Part shown: positions 1 through 10,213 of the stretch, one piece after another
How the letters are laid out: each line of letters opens with the position of its first letter
How positions within the stretch are numbered: the first letter of the stretch is position 1
NCBI GenBank assembly: GCA_024743195.1
Contig: JANSXE010000017.1
Span: forward strand, 1 to 64,000
Source: Alphaproteobacteria bacterium
Lineage (GTDB): Bacteria > Pseudomonadota > Alphaproteobacteria > UBA8366 > Aestuariispiraceae
Direction of reading: 5' to 3'
DNA: 64,000 nucleotides
Translations under genes and position numbers: made by a program
The notes under the pieces: generated by a model
Databases searched by the model: none
Seen by the model: the letters and a program-made list of their open reading frames with translations, nothing else
What the model was told of the DNA's origin: nothing

Positions 1-1
1 G

Positions 2-154
<153 letters not shown>

Positions 155-176
155 GGCGGAGACGCATAGACAGGCC

Positions 177-226
177 GCGGCGTCCGCGGCGCGGGTCCGA
201 ACGGGGCTCGCATCGACGGACGCCGC
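177..226 (+). promoter_or_regulatory. Inverted repeat between tuf and rpsJ, possible attenuator or S10 leader structure
   Basis: A perfect 10-bp inverted repeat (GCGGCGTCCG at 177-186, CGGACGCCGC at 217-226) encloses 30 bases and is followed by TTTCCTCC. A second small hairpin (CCCCG-GCAGT-CGGGG, 233-247) ends about 20 bases before the rpsJ start. The T-run is poor, so this may be a leaky terminator or an autoregulatory leader rather than a full stop; the function is inferred only from structure and position. Confidence 0.4.
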
Positions 227-268
227 TTTCCTCCCCGGCAGTCGGGGATGATTCGAAGGGTGGTTGGC

Positions 269-577
<309 letters not shown>

Positions 578-590
578 GGGGGATGATCCG

Positions 591-1379
591 ATGCGAAGCG
601 GCGTGATTGCGAAGAAGCTGGGCATGACCCGCATCTGGACCGACGAGGGCGACAACGTCCCCGTCACGGTGCTGCAGATGGACGGGGTTCAGGTCACGGC
701 GGTCCGCACCCAGGAGAGCGACGGCTACACCGCCGTTCAGCTCGGCGCGGGCAAGCGCAAGGTGAAGCACACGACCAAGCCGATGCGCGGGCATTTCGCC
801 AAGGCGCGCGTCGAGCCGAAGCGCAAGCTGGCGGAGTTCCGGGTGAGCGAGGACTGCCTGCTCAATCCGGGCGACGAGCTGTCGGCGGAGCACTTCCTGG
901 CGGGGCAGAAGATCGACGTCACCGGGACCTCGGTCGGCAAGGGCTTCGCCGGCGCGATGAAGCGGCACAATTTCGCCGGCCTGCGCGCCAGCCACGGCGT
1001 GTCGATCTCGCACCGGGCGCACGGCTCCACCGGCCAGTGTCAGGACCCGGGCAAGGTCTTCAAGGGCAAGAAGATGGCCGGGCACATGGGCGCGGAGCGC
1101 GTGACCGTGCTCAACCTCGAGGTCGTGCGCACCGATGCGGAGCGCGGTCTGGTTCTGGTGCGCGGCGCGGTGCCGGGCTCGAAGAACGGCTGGGTTCTGG
1201 TGCGCGACGCCGTCAAGTCCGCGATGCCGGAGGGCCTGCCTGTGCCGGCCGCGTTGAAGGCGGCGGCCGAGGCGGCGGCGGCTCAAGAGGCGCCCGCCGA
1301 CGAGGCGGCGCCCGAGGCGCCGGCTGAGGCCGCTCCCGAGGCCGCTCCCGAGGCCGGCGACGACAAGTCCGACGCGTGA
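591..1379 (+). CDS. rplC: 50S ribosomal protein L3
   Basis: L3 is an early-assembly large-subunit protein that reaches the peptidyl-transferase centre. The product has 262 residues. The core carries the family region [17 protein letters not shown] followed by the HG-rich stretch [16 protein letters not shown]. The last 45 or so residues form a low-complexity Ala/Glu/Pro tail (repeated EAAPEAP units, ending DDKSDA), making it about 50 residues longer than the E. coli protein. GGGG lies before the ATG, 13 bases after the rpsJ stop. Confidence 0.97.
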   Translation: MRSGVIAKKLGMTRIWTDEGDNVPVTVLQMDGVQVTAVRTQESDGYTAVQLGAGKRKVKHTTKPMRGHFAKARVEPKRKLAEFRVSEDCLLNPGDELSAEHFLAGQKIDVTGTSVGKGFAGAMKRHNFAGLRASHGVSISHRAHGSTGQCQDPGKVFKGKKMAGHMGAERVTVLNLEVVRTDAERGLVLVRGAVPGSKNGWVLVRDAVKSAMPEGLPVPAALKAAAEAAAAQEAPADEAAPEAPAEAAPEAAPEAGDDKSDA

Positions 1380-1408
1380 TACGGGCGTTTGGGTAGAGGA
1401 TTGGAACG

Positions 1409-2029
1409 ATGAAGACCAAGGTCTTGACGCTCGACAACAAGGCCGCCGGCGATATCGAACTCGCCGACGAGATCTTCGGGCTCGAGCCGCGCAAGGACAT
1501 CCTGGCGCGCATGGTCAACTACCAGCTCGCCAAGCGGCGCGCCGGCACGCACCATGCGCAGACCCGTAACGAAGTCACGGGGTCGAGCCAGAAGATGTAC
1601 CGCCAGAAGGGCACCGGCCGCGCCCGCCAGGGCAACGGCAAGGCCCCGCAGTTTCGCGGCGGCGGCAAGGCGTTCGGCCCGGTGGTGCGCGATCACGCGC
1701 ACAGCCTTAACAAGAAGGTCCGCAAGCTGGCGCTGCGCCACGCGCTGTCGGCGAAACAGGCGGAGGGCGCGTTGATCGTGCTCGACGATGCGGCCGCCGA
1801 GACGCCGAAGACGAAGGATCTGAAGGCGAAGCTCGCGGCGCTCGGTCTGGAGAACGCGCTGATCATCGGCGGGTCCGAGGTCGACGGCAACTTCAGCCTC
1901 GCCGCGCGCAATATCCCGGCGATCGACGTGCTGCCGACCCAGGGCGCGAACGTCTACGACATTCTGCGCCGCCACACGCTGGTGCTGACCAAGGCGGCCG
2001 TCGAAGGGTTGGAGGCCCGGTTGAAATGA
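1409..2029 (+). CDS. rplD: 50S ribosomal protein L4
   Basis: L4 lines the peptide exit tunnel and, in enterobacteria, represses its own S10 operon. The 206-residue product has the long basic loop expected of the family at residues 43-95 ([20 protein letters not shown], then [19 protein letters not shown]) and the C-terminal alpha/beta domain with [35 protein letters not shown] precedes the ATG. Its TGA overlaps the rplW start (ATGA), so the two are probably translationally coupled. Confidence 0.97.
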   Translation: MKTKVLTLDNKAAGDIELADEIFGLEPRKDILARMVNYQLAKRRAGTHHAQTRNEVTGSSQKMYRQKGTGRARQGNGKAPQFRGGGKAFGPVVRDHAHSLNKKVRKLALRHALSAKQAEGALIVLDDAAAETPKTKDLKAKLAALGLENALIIGGSEVDGNFSLAARNIPAIDVLPTQGANVYDILRRHTLVLTKAAVEGLEARLK

Positions 2030-2349
2030 GCTGGAAACACTACGCCAAGCCGGCGCTGTCGACCGAGCGCATGTACGAAGTGATCGTCGCCCCGGTCATT
2101 ACCGAAAAGGCGACGCTCGCGGGCGAGCACAATCAGGTGACCTTCAAGGTCGCCAAGGACGCGACCAAGCCCGAGATCAAGGCCGCCGTCGAGAAGCTGT
2201 TCGACGTGAAGGTCACGGCCGTCAACACGCTGACGGTCAAGGGCAAGACCAAGCGCTTCCGCGGCCGTCTGGGCCGGCGCAGCGATTGGAAGAAGGCGGT
2301 CGTCAGCCTTGCCGAGGGCTCCTCGGTCGACGTCGGCGCCGGCGTCTGA
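2026..2349 (+). CDS. rplW: 50S ribosomal protein L23
   Basis: L23 sits at the tunnel exit and is the docking site for trigger factor and SRP. With the ATGA-overlapping start the product is 107 residues, slightly longer than the usual 95-100. An internal ATG at 2071 ([16 protein letters not shown]) would give a 92-residue form that begins at the conserved block. I keep the upstream start because it couples to rplD and has GGTTGGAGG upstream. The core [23 protein letters not shown] is typical. Confidence 0.95.
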   Translation: MSWKHYAKPALSTERMYEVIVAPVITEKATLAGEHNQVTFKVAKDATKPEIKAAVEKLFDVKVTAVNTLTVKGKTKRFRGRLGRRSDWKKAVVSLAEGSSVDVGAGV

Positions 2350-2393
2350 GCCGGGCCGGGACGATCCGAGGCCGAAGGATAGGGATTTGAGAG

Positions 2394-3224
2394 ATGGCGC
2401 TTAAGAGCTACAAGCCGACCACCCCGGGCCAGCGCGGTCTGGTTCTGGTGAACCGCTCAGAGCTGTACAAGGGCGACCCGGTCAAGAAGCTGACCGAGGG
2501 CCTGACGAAGTCGGGCGGCCGCAACAGCACCGGGCGCATCACGGCGCGCCGGCGGGGCGGCGGTCACAAGCGCAAGTACCGCGTGATCGATTTCAAGCGG
2601 CGCAAGTGGGACGTGCCCGCGACGGTGCAGCGCCTGGAGTACGACCCGAACCGCACCGCCTTCATCGCCCTGATCGAATATCAGGACGGCGAGCAGGCCT
2701 ATATTCTGGCGCCGCAGCGCCTGAAGGCCGGCGACGTGGTGGTCGCGGGCGAGAAGGTCGACGTGAAGCCCGGCAACGCCATGCCGATGGCGCGCATGCC
2801 GATCGGCACCATCATCCACAATGTGGAGATGAAGCCGGGCAAGGGCGGTCAGTTGGCGCGGTCCGCCGGGGCCTATTGCCAGCTCGTCGGGCGCGACCAG
2901 GGCTACGCCCAGCTCAAGCTGACCTCGGGCGAGTTGCGCATCGTGCGGGCCGAGTGCATGGCGACCGTCGGCGCTGTCTCGAACCCGGATCAGCAGAACA
3001 TCAATCTCGGCAAGGCCGGCCGCAATCGCTGGCTCGGCAAGCGCCCCTCGGTGCGCGGCGTGGTGATGAACCCGGTCGACCATCCGCACGGCGGCGGCGA
3101 AGGCCGCACCTCGGGCGGCCGGCATCCGGTCACCCCCTGGGGCAAGCCGACCAAGGGAAAGCGGACGCGGTCCAACAAGTCGACGGACAAGTACATCATC
3201 CGTCGCCGCCGCACCAAGAAGTAA
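2394..3224 (+). CDS. rplB: 50S ribosomal protein L2
   Basis: L2 is a primary 23S rRNA-binding protein needed for subunit association and peptidyl-transferase activity. The 276-residue product matches family length. It contains the N-terminal RNA-binding region [18 protein letters not shown] and the highly conserved C-terminal block [18 protein letters not shown], including the histidine implicated in catalysis in E. coli L2, and ends in a basic tail. It is 44 bases downstream of rplW, with GGATTTGAGAG before the ATG. Confidence 0.98.
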   Translation: MALKSYKPTTPGQRGLVLVNRSELYKGDPVKKLTEGLTKSGGRNSTGRITARRRGGGHKRKYRVIDFKRRKWDVPATVQRLEYDPNRTAFIALIEYQDGEQAYILAPQRLKAGDVVVAGEKVDVKPGNAMPMARMPIGTIIHNVEMKPGKGGQLARSAGAYCQLVGRDQGYAQLKLTSGELRIVRAECMATVGAVSNPDQQNINLGKAGRNRWLGKRPSVRGVVMNPVDHPHGGGEGRTSGGRHPVTPWGKPTKGKRTRSNKSTDKYIIRRRRTKK

Positions 3225-3236
3225 GGAATAGGCGTC

Positions 3237-3515
3237 ATGGCTCGTTCAGTTTGGAAAGGTCCGTTCGTCGACGGCTACCTGCTGGCCAAGGCGGAGAAGG
3301 TGCGCGACTCCGGTCGCAAGGAGGTGATCCGCACCTGGTCGCGTCGTTCGACCATTCTGCCGCAGTTCGTCGGCCTGACCTTCGGCGTCCATAACGGCCG
3401 CAAGCATGTGCCGGTTCTGGTGACCGAACAGATGATCGGCCACAAGTTCGGCGAGTTCGCGCCGTCGCGGACCTATTACGGCCATGCGGCCGACAAGAAG
3501 GCGAAGAGGAAGTAA
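3237..3515 (+). CDS. rpsS: 30S ribosomal protein S19
   Basis: S19 is a 92-residue small-subunit head protein that contacts tRNA through the A-site finger. It opens [20 protein letters not shown] and contains [20 protein letters not shown] and [18 protein letters not shown], all signature segments of the family, and ends in a lysine-rich tail. GGAATAGGCGTC precedes the ATG, 12 bases after rplB; rplV follows three bases after its stop. Confidence 0.97.
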   Translation: MARSVWKGPFVDGYLLAKAEKVRDSGRKEVIRTWSRRSTILPQFVGLTFGVHNGRKHVPVLVTEQMIGHKFGEFAPSRTYYGHAADKKAKRK

Positions 3516-3518
3516 GTC

Positions 3519-3899
3519 ATGGGCAAGGCGTCTCGCGAACGCACGCTCGACGATGTCGAGGCCCGTGCGATCTCCCGCACGATCCGGATCAGCCCTCAGA
3601 AGCTGAACCTGGTCGCGGCGACGATCCGCGGCAAGGCGGTCCAGACCGCGCTGGCCGACCTGAGCTTCTCGCGCCGGCGCATCGCGGGCGACGTGAAGAA
3701 GGTGCTCGAGTCGGCGGTGGCCAATGCGGAGAACAACCATCAGCTCGACGTCGACCGGCTGTTCGTCAAGGAGGCCTATGTCGGCAAGAGCTTCGTGATG
3801 AAGCGCTTCCGTCCGCGCGCCCGCGGCCGGGTGGGCAAGATCCAGAAGCCCTTTTCGAACCTGACGATCGTGGTGCGCGAGCGCGAGGAGGCCGAGTAA
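3519..3899 (+). CDS. rplV: 50S ribosomal protein L22
   Basis: L22 lines the exit tunnel with a beta-hairpin near the macrolide site. The 126-residue product includes the N-terminal helices ([20 protein letters not shown]) and the tunnel hairpin with the basic tip around [14 protein letters not shown] (residues 92-106). Its TAA overlaps the first base of the rpsC ATG (TAATG), indicating coupled translation. Confidence 0.97.
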   Translation: MGKASRERTLDDVEARAISRTIRISPQKLNLVAATIRGKAVQTALADLSFSRRRIAGDVKKVLESAVANAENNHQLDVDRLFVKEAYVGKSFVMKRFRPRARGRVGKIQKPFSNLTIVVREREEAE

Positions 3900-4594
3900 T
3901 GGGTCAGAAAATCAATCCGATCGGGCTGCGCGTCGGCGTCAACCGCACCTGGGACAGCCGCTGGTTCTCGAGCCGCAACTACGCCAAGCTGCTGCACCAG
4001 GATTTGGAGCTGCGCAAGTATCTCGAAGGCCGCCTGAAGCAGGCCGGCGTCAGCCGCATCATCATCGAGCGGCCGGCGGGGCGCGCCCGCGTGACGATCC
4101 ACACCGCCCGTCCGGGCGTCGTGATCGGCAAGAAGGGCGCCGACATCGAGAAGTTGCGCCAGGATCTCTCGAAGCGCACCGGCGGCGACGTCGCGCTGAA
4201 CATCGTCGAGATCCGCAAGCCCGAGCTGGACGCCAAGCTGGTGGCCGAGAACATCGCCCAGCAGTTGGAGCGCCGCGTCGCCTTCCGCCGGGCCATGAAG
4301 CGCGCCGTGCAGAACGCGATGCGCATGGGCGCCCAGGGCATCCGGATCAACTGCGCCGGCCGGCTGGGCGGGGCGGAGATCGCGCGGACCGAATGGTATC
4401 GCGAGGGCCGCGTGCCGTTGCACACGCTGCGCGCGGACATCGATTTCGGCGTGGCCGAAGCGCACACCACGTACGGCGTCTGCGGCGTCAAGGTCTGGAT
4501 CTTCAAGGGCGAGGTCATGGCCCATGATCCGATGGCGCTGGACAAGCGCCTGTCCGAAGCGCAGGGCGGTCCGGGCGGCGGTCAGAACCGCTGA
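3899..4594 (+). CDS. rpsC: 30S ribosomal protein S3
   Basis: S3 forms part of the mRNA entry tunnel. The 231-residue product begins [20 protein letters not shown], carries a type II KH domain with the GxxG loop [12 protein letters not shown] (about residue 78) and the C-terminal domain with [21 protein letters not shown] glycine-rich tail (GGPGGGQNR) ends the protein. It overlaps rplV by one base; a 79-base gap with no recognisable signal separates it from rplP. Confidence 0.97.
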   Translation: MGQKINPIGLRVGVNRTWDSRWFSSRNYAKLLHQDLELRKYLEGRLKQAGVSRIIIERPAGRARVTIHTARPGVVIGKKGADIEKLRQDLSKRTGGDVALNIVEIRKPELDAKLVAENIAQQLERRVAFRRAMKRAVQNAMRMGAQGIRINCAGRLGGAEIARTEWYREGRVPLHTLRADIDFGVAEAHTTYGVCGVKVWIFKGEVMAHDPMALDKRLSEAQGGPGGGQNR

Positions 4595-4673
4595 CGAGCA
4601 ACACCAAGGCGGGCGGGCGGCCCCTTCTTGAGAGACGCCCCCGCACCGCGGCAGAGAGACGGGTTGGTTAGAG

Positions 4674-5087
4674 ATGCTGAGTCCGAAGCGCACCAAGTTC
4701 CGCAAGGCGCATAAGGGCCGTATTCATGGCCTGGCGAAGGGCGGGACCTCGCTCAATTTCGGCAGTCATGGCCTGAAGGCCATGGAGCCGGGCCGCGTGT
4801 CCGCGCGCCAGATCGAGGCGGCGCGCCGTGCGATCGTCCGCCGCATCCGTCGTCAGGGCAAGGTGTGGATCCGCATCTTCCCGGACGTGCCGGTCTCGAA
4901 GAAGCCGGCCGAGGTGCGCATGGGCAAGGGCAAGGGCTCGCCGGAGCTCTGGGTCTGCCGCGTGAAGCCGGGCCGCGTCATGTTCGAGATGGACGGCGTG
5001 CCGGGCGACATCGCCAAGGAGGCGTTCGAACTCGCCGCGGCCAAGATGCCGATCAAGTGCAAGGTCGTCAGCCGCATCGGCGCGTAG
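4674..5087 (+). CDS. rplP: 50S ribosomal protein L16
   Basis: L16 is a late-assembling protein near the A-site tRNA. The product is 137 residues, the standard length, with [18 protein letters not shown] at the N terminus, the conserved [22 protein letters not shown] segment at about residues 35-56, and [25 protein letters not shown]. The start has GGTTAGAG upstream. Confidence 0.97.
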   Translation: MLSPKRTKFRKAHKGRIHGLAKGGTSLNFGSHGLKAMEPGRVSARQIEAARRAIVRRIRRQGKVWIRIFPDVPVSKKPAEVRMGKGKGSPELWVCRVKPGRVMFEMDGVPGDIAKEAFELAAAKMPIKCKVVSRIGA

Positions 5088-5100
5088 GGGTGAAAAGGCT

Positions 5101-5301
5101 ATGAAGATCGAAGACATCCGGGCGAAGACGGACGACGAGTTGAAGGACCAACTCGACGCTCTGCACAAGGAAGCCTTCAACCTGCGTTTCCAGCGGGCGA
5201 ACGGGCAGCTCGAGAACACCGCGCGCGTGCGCCAGGTGCGCCGCGACATCGCGCGCATCAAGACCATCGTGGCTGAGCGCAAGCGCGCCCAGGCCGCTTG
5301 A
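5101..5301 (+). CDS. rpmC: 50S ribosomal protein L29
   Basis: L29 is a small helical-hairpin protein at the tunnel exit next to L23. The 66-residue product [18 protein letters not shown]... contains the family core [20 protein letters not shown] at about residues 27-46. It begins 13 bases after rplP, with GGGGTGAAAAGG as ribosome-binding site. Confidence 0.96.
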   Translation: MKIEDIRAKTDDELKDQLDALHKEAFNLRFQRANGQLENTARVRQVRRDIARIKTIVAERKRAQAA

Positions 5302-5333
5302 CGCGCGCCGCGCCGGACACGGAGTAAGAAGCG

Positions 5334-5594
5334 ATGCCGAAACGCATTCTGCAGGGCAAGGTCGTCTCGGATAAGACCGACAAGACGATCGTCGTCGAAG
5401 TCGAGCGCCGGGTCAGCCACCCGGTGTTCAAGAAGTTCGTGAAGAAGTCGAAGCGCTTCATGGCGCACGACGAGACCAACGCCGCCAAAGTCGGCGACGT
5501 GGTGCGCATCCGCGAGTCGCGCCCCTACTCCAAGCAGAAGCGCTGGGAGTTGGTGGCCGAGGGCGCAGACGCCGCCGCCGCCGCCGAAGGCTGA
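5334..5594 (+). CDS. rpsQ: 30S ribosomal protein S17
   Basis: S17 is an OB-fold protein that binds 16S rRNA early in 30S assembly. The 86-residue product has the expected opening [18 protein letters not shown] and core [19 protein letters not shown], followed by [18 protein letters not shown]. It ends in a short Ala-rich tail. GGAGTAAGAAGCG precedes the ATG. Confidence 0.97.
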   Translation: MPKRILQGKVVSDKTDKTIVVEVERRVSHPVFKKFVKKSKRFMAHDETNAAKVGDVVRIRESRPYSKQKRWELVAEGADAAAAAEG

Positions 5595-5645
5595 CAGGAC
5601 AGCAGGAATTCGACTGGCGACAGTCGGGATCGGGAGTAGATCGCC

Positions 5646-6014
5646 ATGATCCAGATGCAGAGCAACCTCGACGTCGCCGACAACAGCGGCGCCCGTCGGG
5701 TCCAGTGCATCAAGGTGTTGGGCGGCTCGAAGCGGCGGTTCGCTTCGGTCGGCGACATCATCGTCGTCTCCGTCAAGGAGGCGATCCCGCGCGGCCGCGT
5801 GAAGAAGGGCGCCGTCCATCGCGCCGTCATCGTGCGCACCGCGAAGGAAATCAAGCGGCCGGACGGCTCGACTATCAAGTTCGACGCCAACGCCGCGGTG
5901 CTGATCAACAAGGCGGGCGATCCGATCGGAACCCGCATCTTCGGGCCGGTGGTGCGCGAGCTGCGCGCCAAGCGGTTCATGAAGATCATCTCTCTTGCGC
6001 CGGAGGTCATCTGA
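5646..6014 (+). CDS. rplN: 50S ribosomal protein L14
   Basis: L14 binds 23S rRNA and forms intersubunit bridges. The 122-residue product is of exact family length: [20 protein letters not shown], then a basic loop [18 protein letters not shown] and the C-terminal [20 protein letters not shown]. It is separated from rpsQ by 51 bases and overlaps rplX by one base (TGATG). Confidence 0.97.
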   Translation: MIQMQSNLDVADNSGARRVQCIKVLGGSKRRFASVGDIIVVSVKEAIPRGRVKKGAVHRAVIVRTAKEIKRPDGSTIKFDANAAVLINKAGDPIGTRIFGPVVRELRAKRFMKIISLAPEVI

Positions 6015-6331
6015 TGGCGGCGAAGATCAAGAAGGGCGACCGCGTCGTCGTGCTGACCGGCCGCGACAAGGGCAAGGAAGGCGAAGTCGTCTCCGTGCGC
6101 CCGAAGGAGCACAAGGTGGTGGTGCAGGGCGTGGCGCTGGCCAAGCGCCACACGCGCGCCAGCCAAACGAGCCAGGGCGGCGTGGTCGAGAAGGAGATGC
6201 CGATCGACGTGTCGAACGTCTCGCTGCTCGACCCGAAGGACAACAAGCCGACCCGCGTCGGCTTCAAGGTCCTGAACGACGGCCGGAAGGTTCGCGTGGC
6301 GAAGCGCTCCGGCGAGGTTATCGACGCCTGA
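6014..6331 (+). CDS. rplX: 50S ribosomal protein L24
   Basis: L24 is an assembly-initiator protein with a KOW motif. From the ATG at 6014 the product is 105 residues; the frame is open further upstream, but TGATG coupling to rplN and the family N terminus ([20 protein letters not shown]) fix this start. The KOW motif spans about residues 6-36 ([20 protein letters not shown]). The C-terminal half has [20 protein letters not shown]. Confidence 0.96.
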   Translation: MAAKIKKGDRVVVLTGRDKGKEGEVVSVRPKEHKVVVQGVALAKRHTRASQTSQGGVVEKEMPIDVSNVSLLDPKDNKPTRVGFKVLNDGRKVRVAKRSGEVIDA

Positions 6332-6396
6332 CGACGCGTCCGGCGCAATGCGGCGCCCGGATACGGTCCTCGGGTTAGGGTGAAGGAACAGGAACG

Positions 6397-6954
6397 ATGG
6401 CGGAAGATCGCTACGTCCCGCGGCTGAAAAAGCTCTACGACGACTCGGTCAAGGCCGAGATGAAGAGCGAGTTCGGCTACAAGAATGCGATGGAAGTGCC
6501 GCGTCTGGAGAAGATCGTGGTCAATATGGGCGTCGGCGAAGCCGCCGCGGACCGCAAGAAGCTTCAGAACGCGATTGAGGAGCTTGCGCTGATCACGGGC
6601 CAGAAGCCGATTGCGACGAAGGCGCGCAAGTCGGTCGCCGGCTTCAAGATCCGCGACGGCATGGCGATCGGCTGCAAGGTCACCCTGCGGCGCGAGCGCA
6701 TGTGGGATTTCCTCGATCGGCTGATCACCATCGCGCTGCCGCGCGTGCGCGACTTCCGTGGGGTCAAGGCGACCAGCTTCGACGGCCAGGGCAACTACGC
6801 CATGGGCCTGCGCGAGCAGATCGTCTTCCCGGAGATCGAGTACGACAAGGTCGATCAGACCCGGGGCATGGACATCGTGATCTGCACGACGGCGTCGTCG
6901 AACGAGGAGGCGAAAAGCTTGCTCTCCAAGTTCAACATGCCGTTCCAGAGCTAA
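6397..6954 (+). CDS. rplE: 50S ribosomal protein L5
   Basis: L5 binds 5S rRNA and contacts P-site tRNA. The 185-residue product has the family's [20 protein letters not shown] near residue 27, the segment [21 protein letters not shown] at about residues 64-84, and [19 protein letters not shown] at about 148-166. The start has GAAGGAACAGGAACG upstream. rpsN follows after 16 bases. Confidence 0.97.
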   Translation: MAEDRYVPRLKKLYDDSVKAEMKSEFGYKNAMEVPRLEKIVVNMGVGEAAADRKKLQNAIEELALITGQKPIATKARKSVAGFKIRDGMAIGCKVTLRRERMWDFLDRLITIALPRVRDFRGVKATSFDGQGNYAMGLREQIVFPEIEYDKVDQTRGMDIVICTTASSNEEAKSLLSKFNMPFQS

Positions 6955-6970
6955 GACGGGAGACGTCGAG

Positions 6971-7276
6971 ATGGCTAAGAAAAGCGCCGTCGAAAAGAAC
7001 AATCGTCGGGTCAAGCTCTCCAAGCGCTACGCCGCCAAGCGCGCGGCGCTCAAGGCGCTCGTGCACGATCGCGAGCTGGCCCCGGAGGAGCGCTTCCAGG
7101 CGCAGATGAAACTGAACCAGCTGCCGCGCAATGCGTCGCCGGTTCGCGTTCGCAACCGTTGTGAGATTTCCGGGCGTCCGCGCGCGGTCTATCGCAAGTT
7201 CCGCATTTCGCGCATCGCGCTGCGCGATCTGGCCTCGATCGGCCGGATCCCGGGCGTGGTCAAGTCGAGCTGGTAA
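6971..7276 (+). CDS. rpsN: 30S ribosomal protein S14 (long, zinc-free type)
   Basis: S14 is a head protein of the small subunit. The 101-residue product is the long proteobacterial form: it lacks the CxxC zinc ribbon of short S14 paralogues and ends with [20 protein letters not shown] and [11 protein letters not shown]. The start is preceded by GGGAGACGTCGAG. The frame stays within the spc operon between L5 and S8. Confidence 0.97.
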   Translation: MAKKSAVEKNNRRVKLSKRYAAKRAALKALVHDRELAPEERFQAQMKLNQLPRNASPVRVRNRCEISGRPRAVYRKFRISRIALRDLASIGRIPGVVKSSW

Positions 7277-7289
7277 GGAGGATCGGACG

Positions 7290-7688
7290 ATGGCGATGAG
7301 CGATCCGCTCGGCGATATGCTGGCCCGCATCCGCAACGGCCAGATGGCGCGCAAGGATACGGTGCCCGTGCCGGCCTCGAAACTGCGCAGCAACGTGCTG
7401 GACGTGCTCCAGCGCGAAGGGTTCATCCGCGGCTATTCGCAGACCGAACTGCGTTCGGGCGTGGCGGAGCTGACGGTCGAATTGAAGTACCAGGACGGCG
7501 AGCCGGTGATTCATGAGATCGCCCGCATCTCCAAGCCTGGCCGCCGGGTCTATTCGAAGATCAAGGATCTTCCGCTGCACTATAACGGCTTGGGGATTTC
7601 GATCCTCTCGACTCCGCGCGGCGTGATGTCCGATCAGGAAGCCCGCGAGGCGAATGTCGGCGGCGAGATCCTGTGCCGGGTCTTCTGA
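7290..7688 (+). CDS. rpsH: 30S ribosomal protein S8
   Basis: S8 is a 16S rRNA-binding assembly protein that in E. coli represses the spc operon. An in-frame opening extends upstream, but the ATG at 7290 has AAGGAGGA about 8 bases before it and yields the standard 132 residues, beginning [18 protein letters not shown]. The C terminus [20 protein letters not shown] and GGEILCRVF is the conserved RNA-binding end. Confidence 0.97.
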   Translation: MAMSDPLGDMLARIRNGQMARKDTVPVPASKLRSNVLDVLQREGFIRGYSQTELRSGVAELTVELKYQDGEPVIHEIARISKPGRRVYSKIKDLPLHYNGLGISILSTPRGVMSDQEAREANVGGEILCRVF

Positions 7689-7731
7689 TCCGGACGCGGG
7701 AGAGTGAAGGTCTGAAAGGGATACACGAGCC

Positions 7732-8271
7732 ATGTCGCGTGTAGGCATAAACCCGGTGAGCATCCCCAGCGGCGTCGACGTGACGCTTGCGGACGGGTTG
7801 CTCACGGCCAAGGGCAAGAACGGCGAGCAGCAGGTGCGCGTTCTCGACTTCGTCGATCTGAAGATCGCGGACGAGAAGATCACCGTGACGCCGCAGAACA
7901 TGACCAAGAAGGCCCGCCAGGCCTGGGGCACCACCCGTGCGCTGGTCGCAAATGCGATCCAGGGCGCGTCGGAGGGCTTCATCCGGCGGCTCGAGGTCAA
8001 CGGCGTGGGCTACCGCGCGATGGTCCAGGGGTCGACCCTGAAGCTGTCGCTCGGCTACAGCCACGACATCAATTACCCGATCCCGAGCGACGTGAAGATC
8101 GCCATCGAGGGCGATCGCGGCAACGTCATCGCGGTGTCGGGCGCCTCGAAGCAGCGCGTCGGTCAGATCGCGAGCGAGATTCGCGCCTTCCGTCCGCCGG
8201 AGCCCTACAAGGGCAAGGGCGTCAAGTACGCGGAAGAGACCATCCTGCGCAAGGAAGGCAAGAAGAAGTAA
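7732..8271 (+). CDS. rplF: 50S ribosomal protein L6
   Basis: L6 lies near the factor-binding site of the large subunit. The 179-residue product opens [19 protein letters not shown] and has two L6 repeats; the second contains the C-terminal signature [16 protein letters not shown] at about residues 152-167. It lies 43 bases after rpsH and 12 before rplR. Confidence 0.97.
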   Translation: MSRVGINPVSIPSGVDVTLADGLLTAKGKNGEQQVRVLDFVDLKIADEKITVTPQNMTKKARQAWGTTRALVANAIQGASEGFIRRLEVNGVGYRAMVQGSTLKLSLGYSHDINYPIPSDVKIAIEGDRGNVIAVSGASKQRVGQIASEIRAFRPPEPYKGKGVKYAEETILRKEGKKK

Positions 8272-8283
8272 AGGACGACGGTC

Positions 8284-8646
8284 ATGCTGAGTGCCAAGCA
8301 ACTGCAAGAGCGCCGCAAGCGGCGGAGCCGCTACCGCGTCAAGCTGAACGCGAACGGCAAGCCGCGCCTGTCGGTGTTCAGGTCGTCGAAGCAGATCTAC
8401 GCGCAGATCATCGACGATCGCGAAGGGCGCACGCTGGCGGCCGCCTCGACGCTCGACAAAGAGCTCAAGGGCGCGCTGAAGAGCGGCTCCGACACGGCGG
8501 CGGCCGCGGAGGTCGGCAAGCTGCTGGCCGCCCGCGCCAAGGACGTCGGCGTCGGCGAGGTCGTGTTCGACCGCGGCGCCTATCGCTATCATGGCCGCGT
8601 CAAGGCGCTGGCGGACGCCGCGCGTGACGCCGGCATGTCGTTCTAG
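8284..8646 (+). CDS. rplR: 50S ribosomal protein L18
   Basis: L18 binds 5S rRNA. The 120-residue product has the basic N terminus ([20 protein letters not shown]), [16 protein letters not shown], and the C-terminal [19 protein letters not shown] that identify the family. GGACGACGGTC precedes the ATG and the gene is tightly packed between rplF and rpsE. Confidence 0.97.
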   Translation: MLSAKQLQERRKRRSRYRVKLNANGKPRLSVFRSSKQIYAQIIDDREGRTLAAASTLDKELKGALKSGSDTAAAAEVGKLLAARAKDVGVGEVVFDRGAYRYHGRVKALADAARDAGMSF

Positions 8647-8662
8647 AACCGGGAGCCTGATA

Positions 8663-9235
8663 ATGGCGAGAGGACCCAAAGACGACCGTCGTGACGGGCA
8701 GGACCCGGATCTGGTCGAGAAGCTGGTCGCGATCAACCGCGTGGCCAAAGTTGTGAAGGGCGGCCGGCGCTTCGGCTTCGCCGCCCTGGTGGTGGTCGGC
8801 GACGGCCGCGGCCGGGTCGGCTTCGGCGCCGGCAAGGCCCGAGAGGTGCCGGAGGCGATCCGCAAGGGCACGGAGCATGCGCGCAAGAACATGATCCGCG
8901 TGCCGCTGCGCGAGGGTCGCACCCTGCATCACGACATCCACGGCCATTTCGGCGCCGGGCGCATCGATCTGCGCGCCGCGCCCCCGGGCACCGGCATCAT
9001 CGCGGGCGGTCCGACCCGTGCGGTGTTCGAGGCGCTGGGCGTGCAGGACGTGGTCGTGAAGTCGGTCGGCACGTCGAACCCCTACAACATGATCAAGGCG
9101 GTGTTCGCCGGCCTGCAGCGCTGCCAATCGCCGCGCATGGTCGCGGCGCGCCGCGGCAAGAAGGTCAGCGATCTGGTCGGCCGCCGCGACGACGGCGTCG
9201 ACCAGGGCGCGCCGAAGGAGGCGGCCAATGGCTGA
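8663..9235 (+). CDS. rpsE: 30S ribosomal protein S5
   Basis: S5 helps maintain decoding accuracy and mRNA unwinding. The frame is open upstream, but the ATG at 8663 with GGGAGCC before it gives a 190-residue product starting [20 protein letters not shown]. It contains the dsRNA-binding-like S5 domain ([20 protein letters not shown], residues about 29-48) and the C-terminal S5 fold with [19 protein letters not shown]. Its last 8 bases overlap rpmD. Confidence 0.97.
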   Translation: MARGPKDDRRDGQDPDLVEKLVAINRVAKVVKGGRRFGFAALVVVGDGRGRVGFGAGKAREVPEAIRKGTEHARKNMIRVPLREGRTLHHDIHGHFGAGRIDLRAAPPGTGIIAGGPTRAVFEALGVQDVVVKSVGTSNPYNMIKAVFAGLQRCQSPRMVAARRGKKVSDLVGRRDDGVDQGAPKEAANG

Positions 9236-9413
9236 GAAGAAGACCATTCGCCTTCGCCAGAAGCGCAGCGCCATCGGCCGGCCGCAGGACCAGCACGACA
9301 CGCTGCGCGGGCTCGGCCTGCGCCGGGTGCGCCACGAGGTCGAGCGTGAGGACACGCCGGCCGTCCGCGGCATGGTGAATAAGATCCCGCATCTGGTGGA
9401 GATCGTCGAATAG
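9228..9413 (+). CDS. rpmD: 50S ribosomal protein L30
   Basis: L30 is a small large-subunit protein. The 61-residue product has the expected [18 protein letters not shown] segment (about residues 22-39) and ends [13 protein letters not shown]. It overlaps the end of rpsE by 8 bases, with AAGGAGG inside rpsE acting as its ribosome-binding site. Confidence 0.96.
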   Translation: MAEKKTIRLRQKRSAIGRPQDQHDTLRGLGLRRVRHEVEREDTPAVRGMVNKIPHLVEIVE

Positions 9414-9469
9414 GCGACGGCGCCAGCGGCGGCTTCGAGGAACACTCGAGCGTTCGAGGATTGACGGTC

Positions 9470-10024
9470 ATGAAACTGAACCAACTCGCCGACAACCAGG
9501 GCGCCCGCAAGGGGCGCATGCGCGTCGGCCGCGGCATCGGCTCCGGCAAGGGCAAGACCGGCGGCCGCGGCGTCAAGGGTCAGAAGTCCCGCACCGGCGT
9601 CGCGATCAAGGGCTTCGAGGGCGGCCAGATGCCGCTCTATCGGCGCCTGCCGAAGCGCGGCTTCAACCACAGCGCCCTGCGGGCCGATTATGTCGAGGTC
9701 AATGTCGGCCGGCTGCAGCAGGCGGTCGACGCCAAGAAGCTCGACCCGAAGAAGCCGGTCGACGCCGAGGCGCTGGTCGCCGCCGGCGTGGTGCGGCGCG
9801 TGCGCGACGGCGTGCGTCTGCTGGGCAAGGGCGACCTGACCGCGAAGCTCGATCTGCAGGTCGCCGGCGCCTCGAAGGGCGCCGTCGAGGCGGTGGAGAA
9901 GGCGGGCGGCTCCGTCACCCTGCCGGCCCCGGTCGAGCGCAAGGAAGGCAAGCGCGCGGCGCGCAAGAAGGCGGCCGCCGAAAAGCGCGCCGCCGGCGCC
10001 GCCGCCTACGCCTCGCAGGAGTAG
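9470..10024 (+). CDS. rplO: 50S ribosomal protein L15
   Basis: L15 is a late-assembly large-subunit protein. A TTG at 9461 is in frame, but GAGGA abuts it directly. The ATG at 9470 has proper spacing and matches the family start [20 protein letters not shown], so I chose it (184 residues). The basic glycine-rich region [20 protein letters not shown] is characteristic. The C terminus carries an extra Lys/Ala-rich tail of about 30 residues. Confidence 0.96.
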   Translation: MKLNQLADNQGARKGRMRVGRGIGSGKGKTGGRGVKGQKSRTGVAIKGFEGGQMPLYRRLPKRGFNHSALRADYVEVNVGRLQQAVDAKKLDPKKPVDAEALVAAGVVRRVRDGVRLLGKGDLTAKLDLQVAGASKGAVEAVEKAGGSVTLPAPVERKEGKRAARKKAAAEKRAAGAAAYASQE

Positions 10025-10055
10025 GCTTACGCGGCGCGGGCCGCGGACGGTCCGT

Positions 10056-10080
10056 CCCGAACCGGTCCGGACGGTTCGGG
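10056..10080 (+). promoter_or_regulatory. Perfect hairpin between rplO and secY
   Basis: A 9-bp perfect inverted repeat, CCCGAACCG (10056-10064) and CGGTTCGGG (10072-10080), encloses a 7-base loop. There is no T-run after it, so it is not a standard intrinsic terminator. It lies in the unusually long 189-bp gap inside the spc operon and could modulate secY expression or mRNA stability; that role is inference. Confidence 0.4.
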
Positions 10081-10213
10081 CGGCCGACCGCGGCGCGGAC
10101 GGCGGCGCAGCCGCGCCCCGCATTGCGCGTCGATAGGTCCGACGCCATATCGCCGAGGTCCGATCGTCAAGACGGCGCCGACGCGACGGTTCGAACACGG
10201 GATTTGACAGAGC

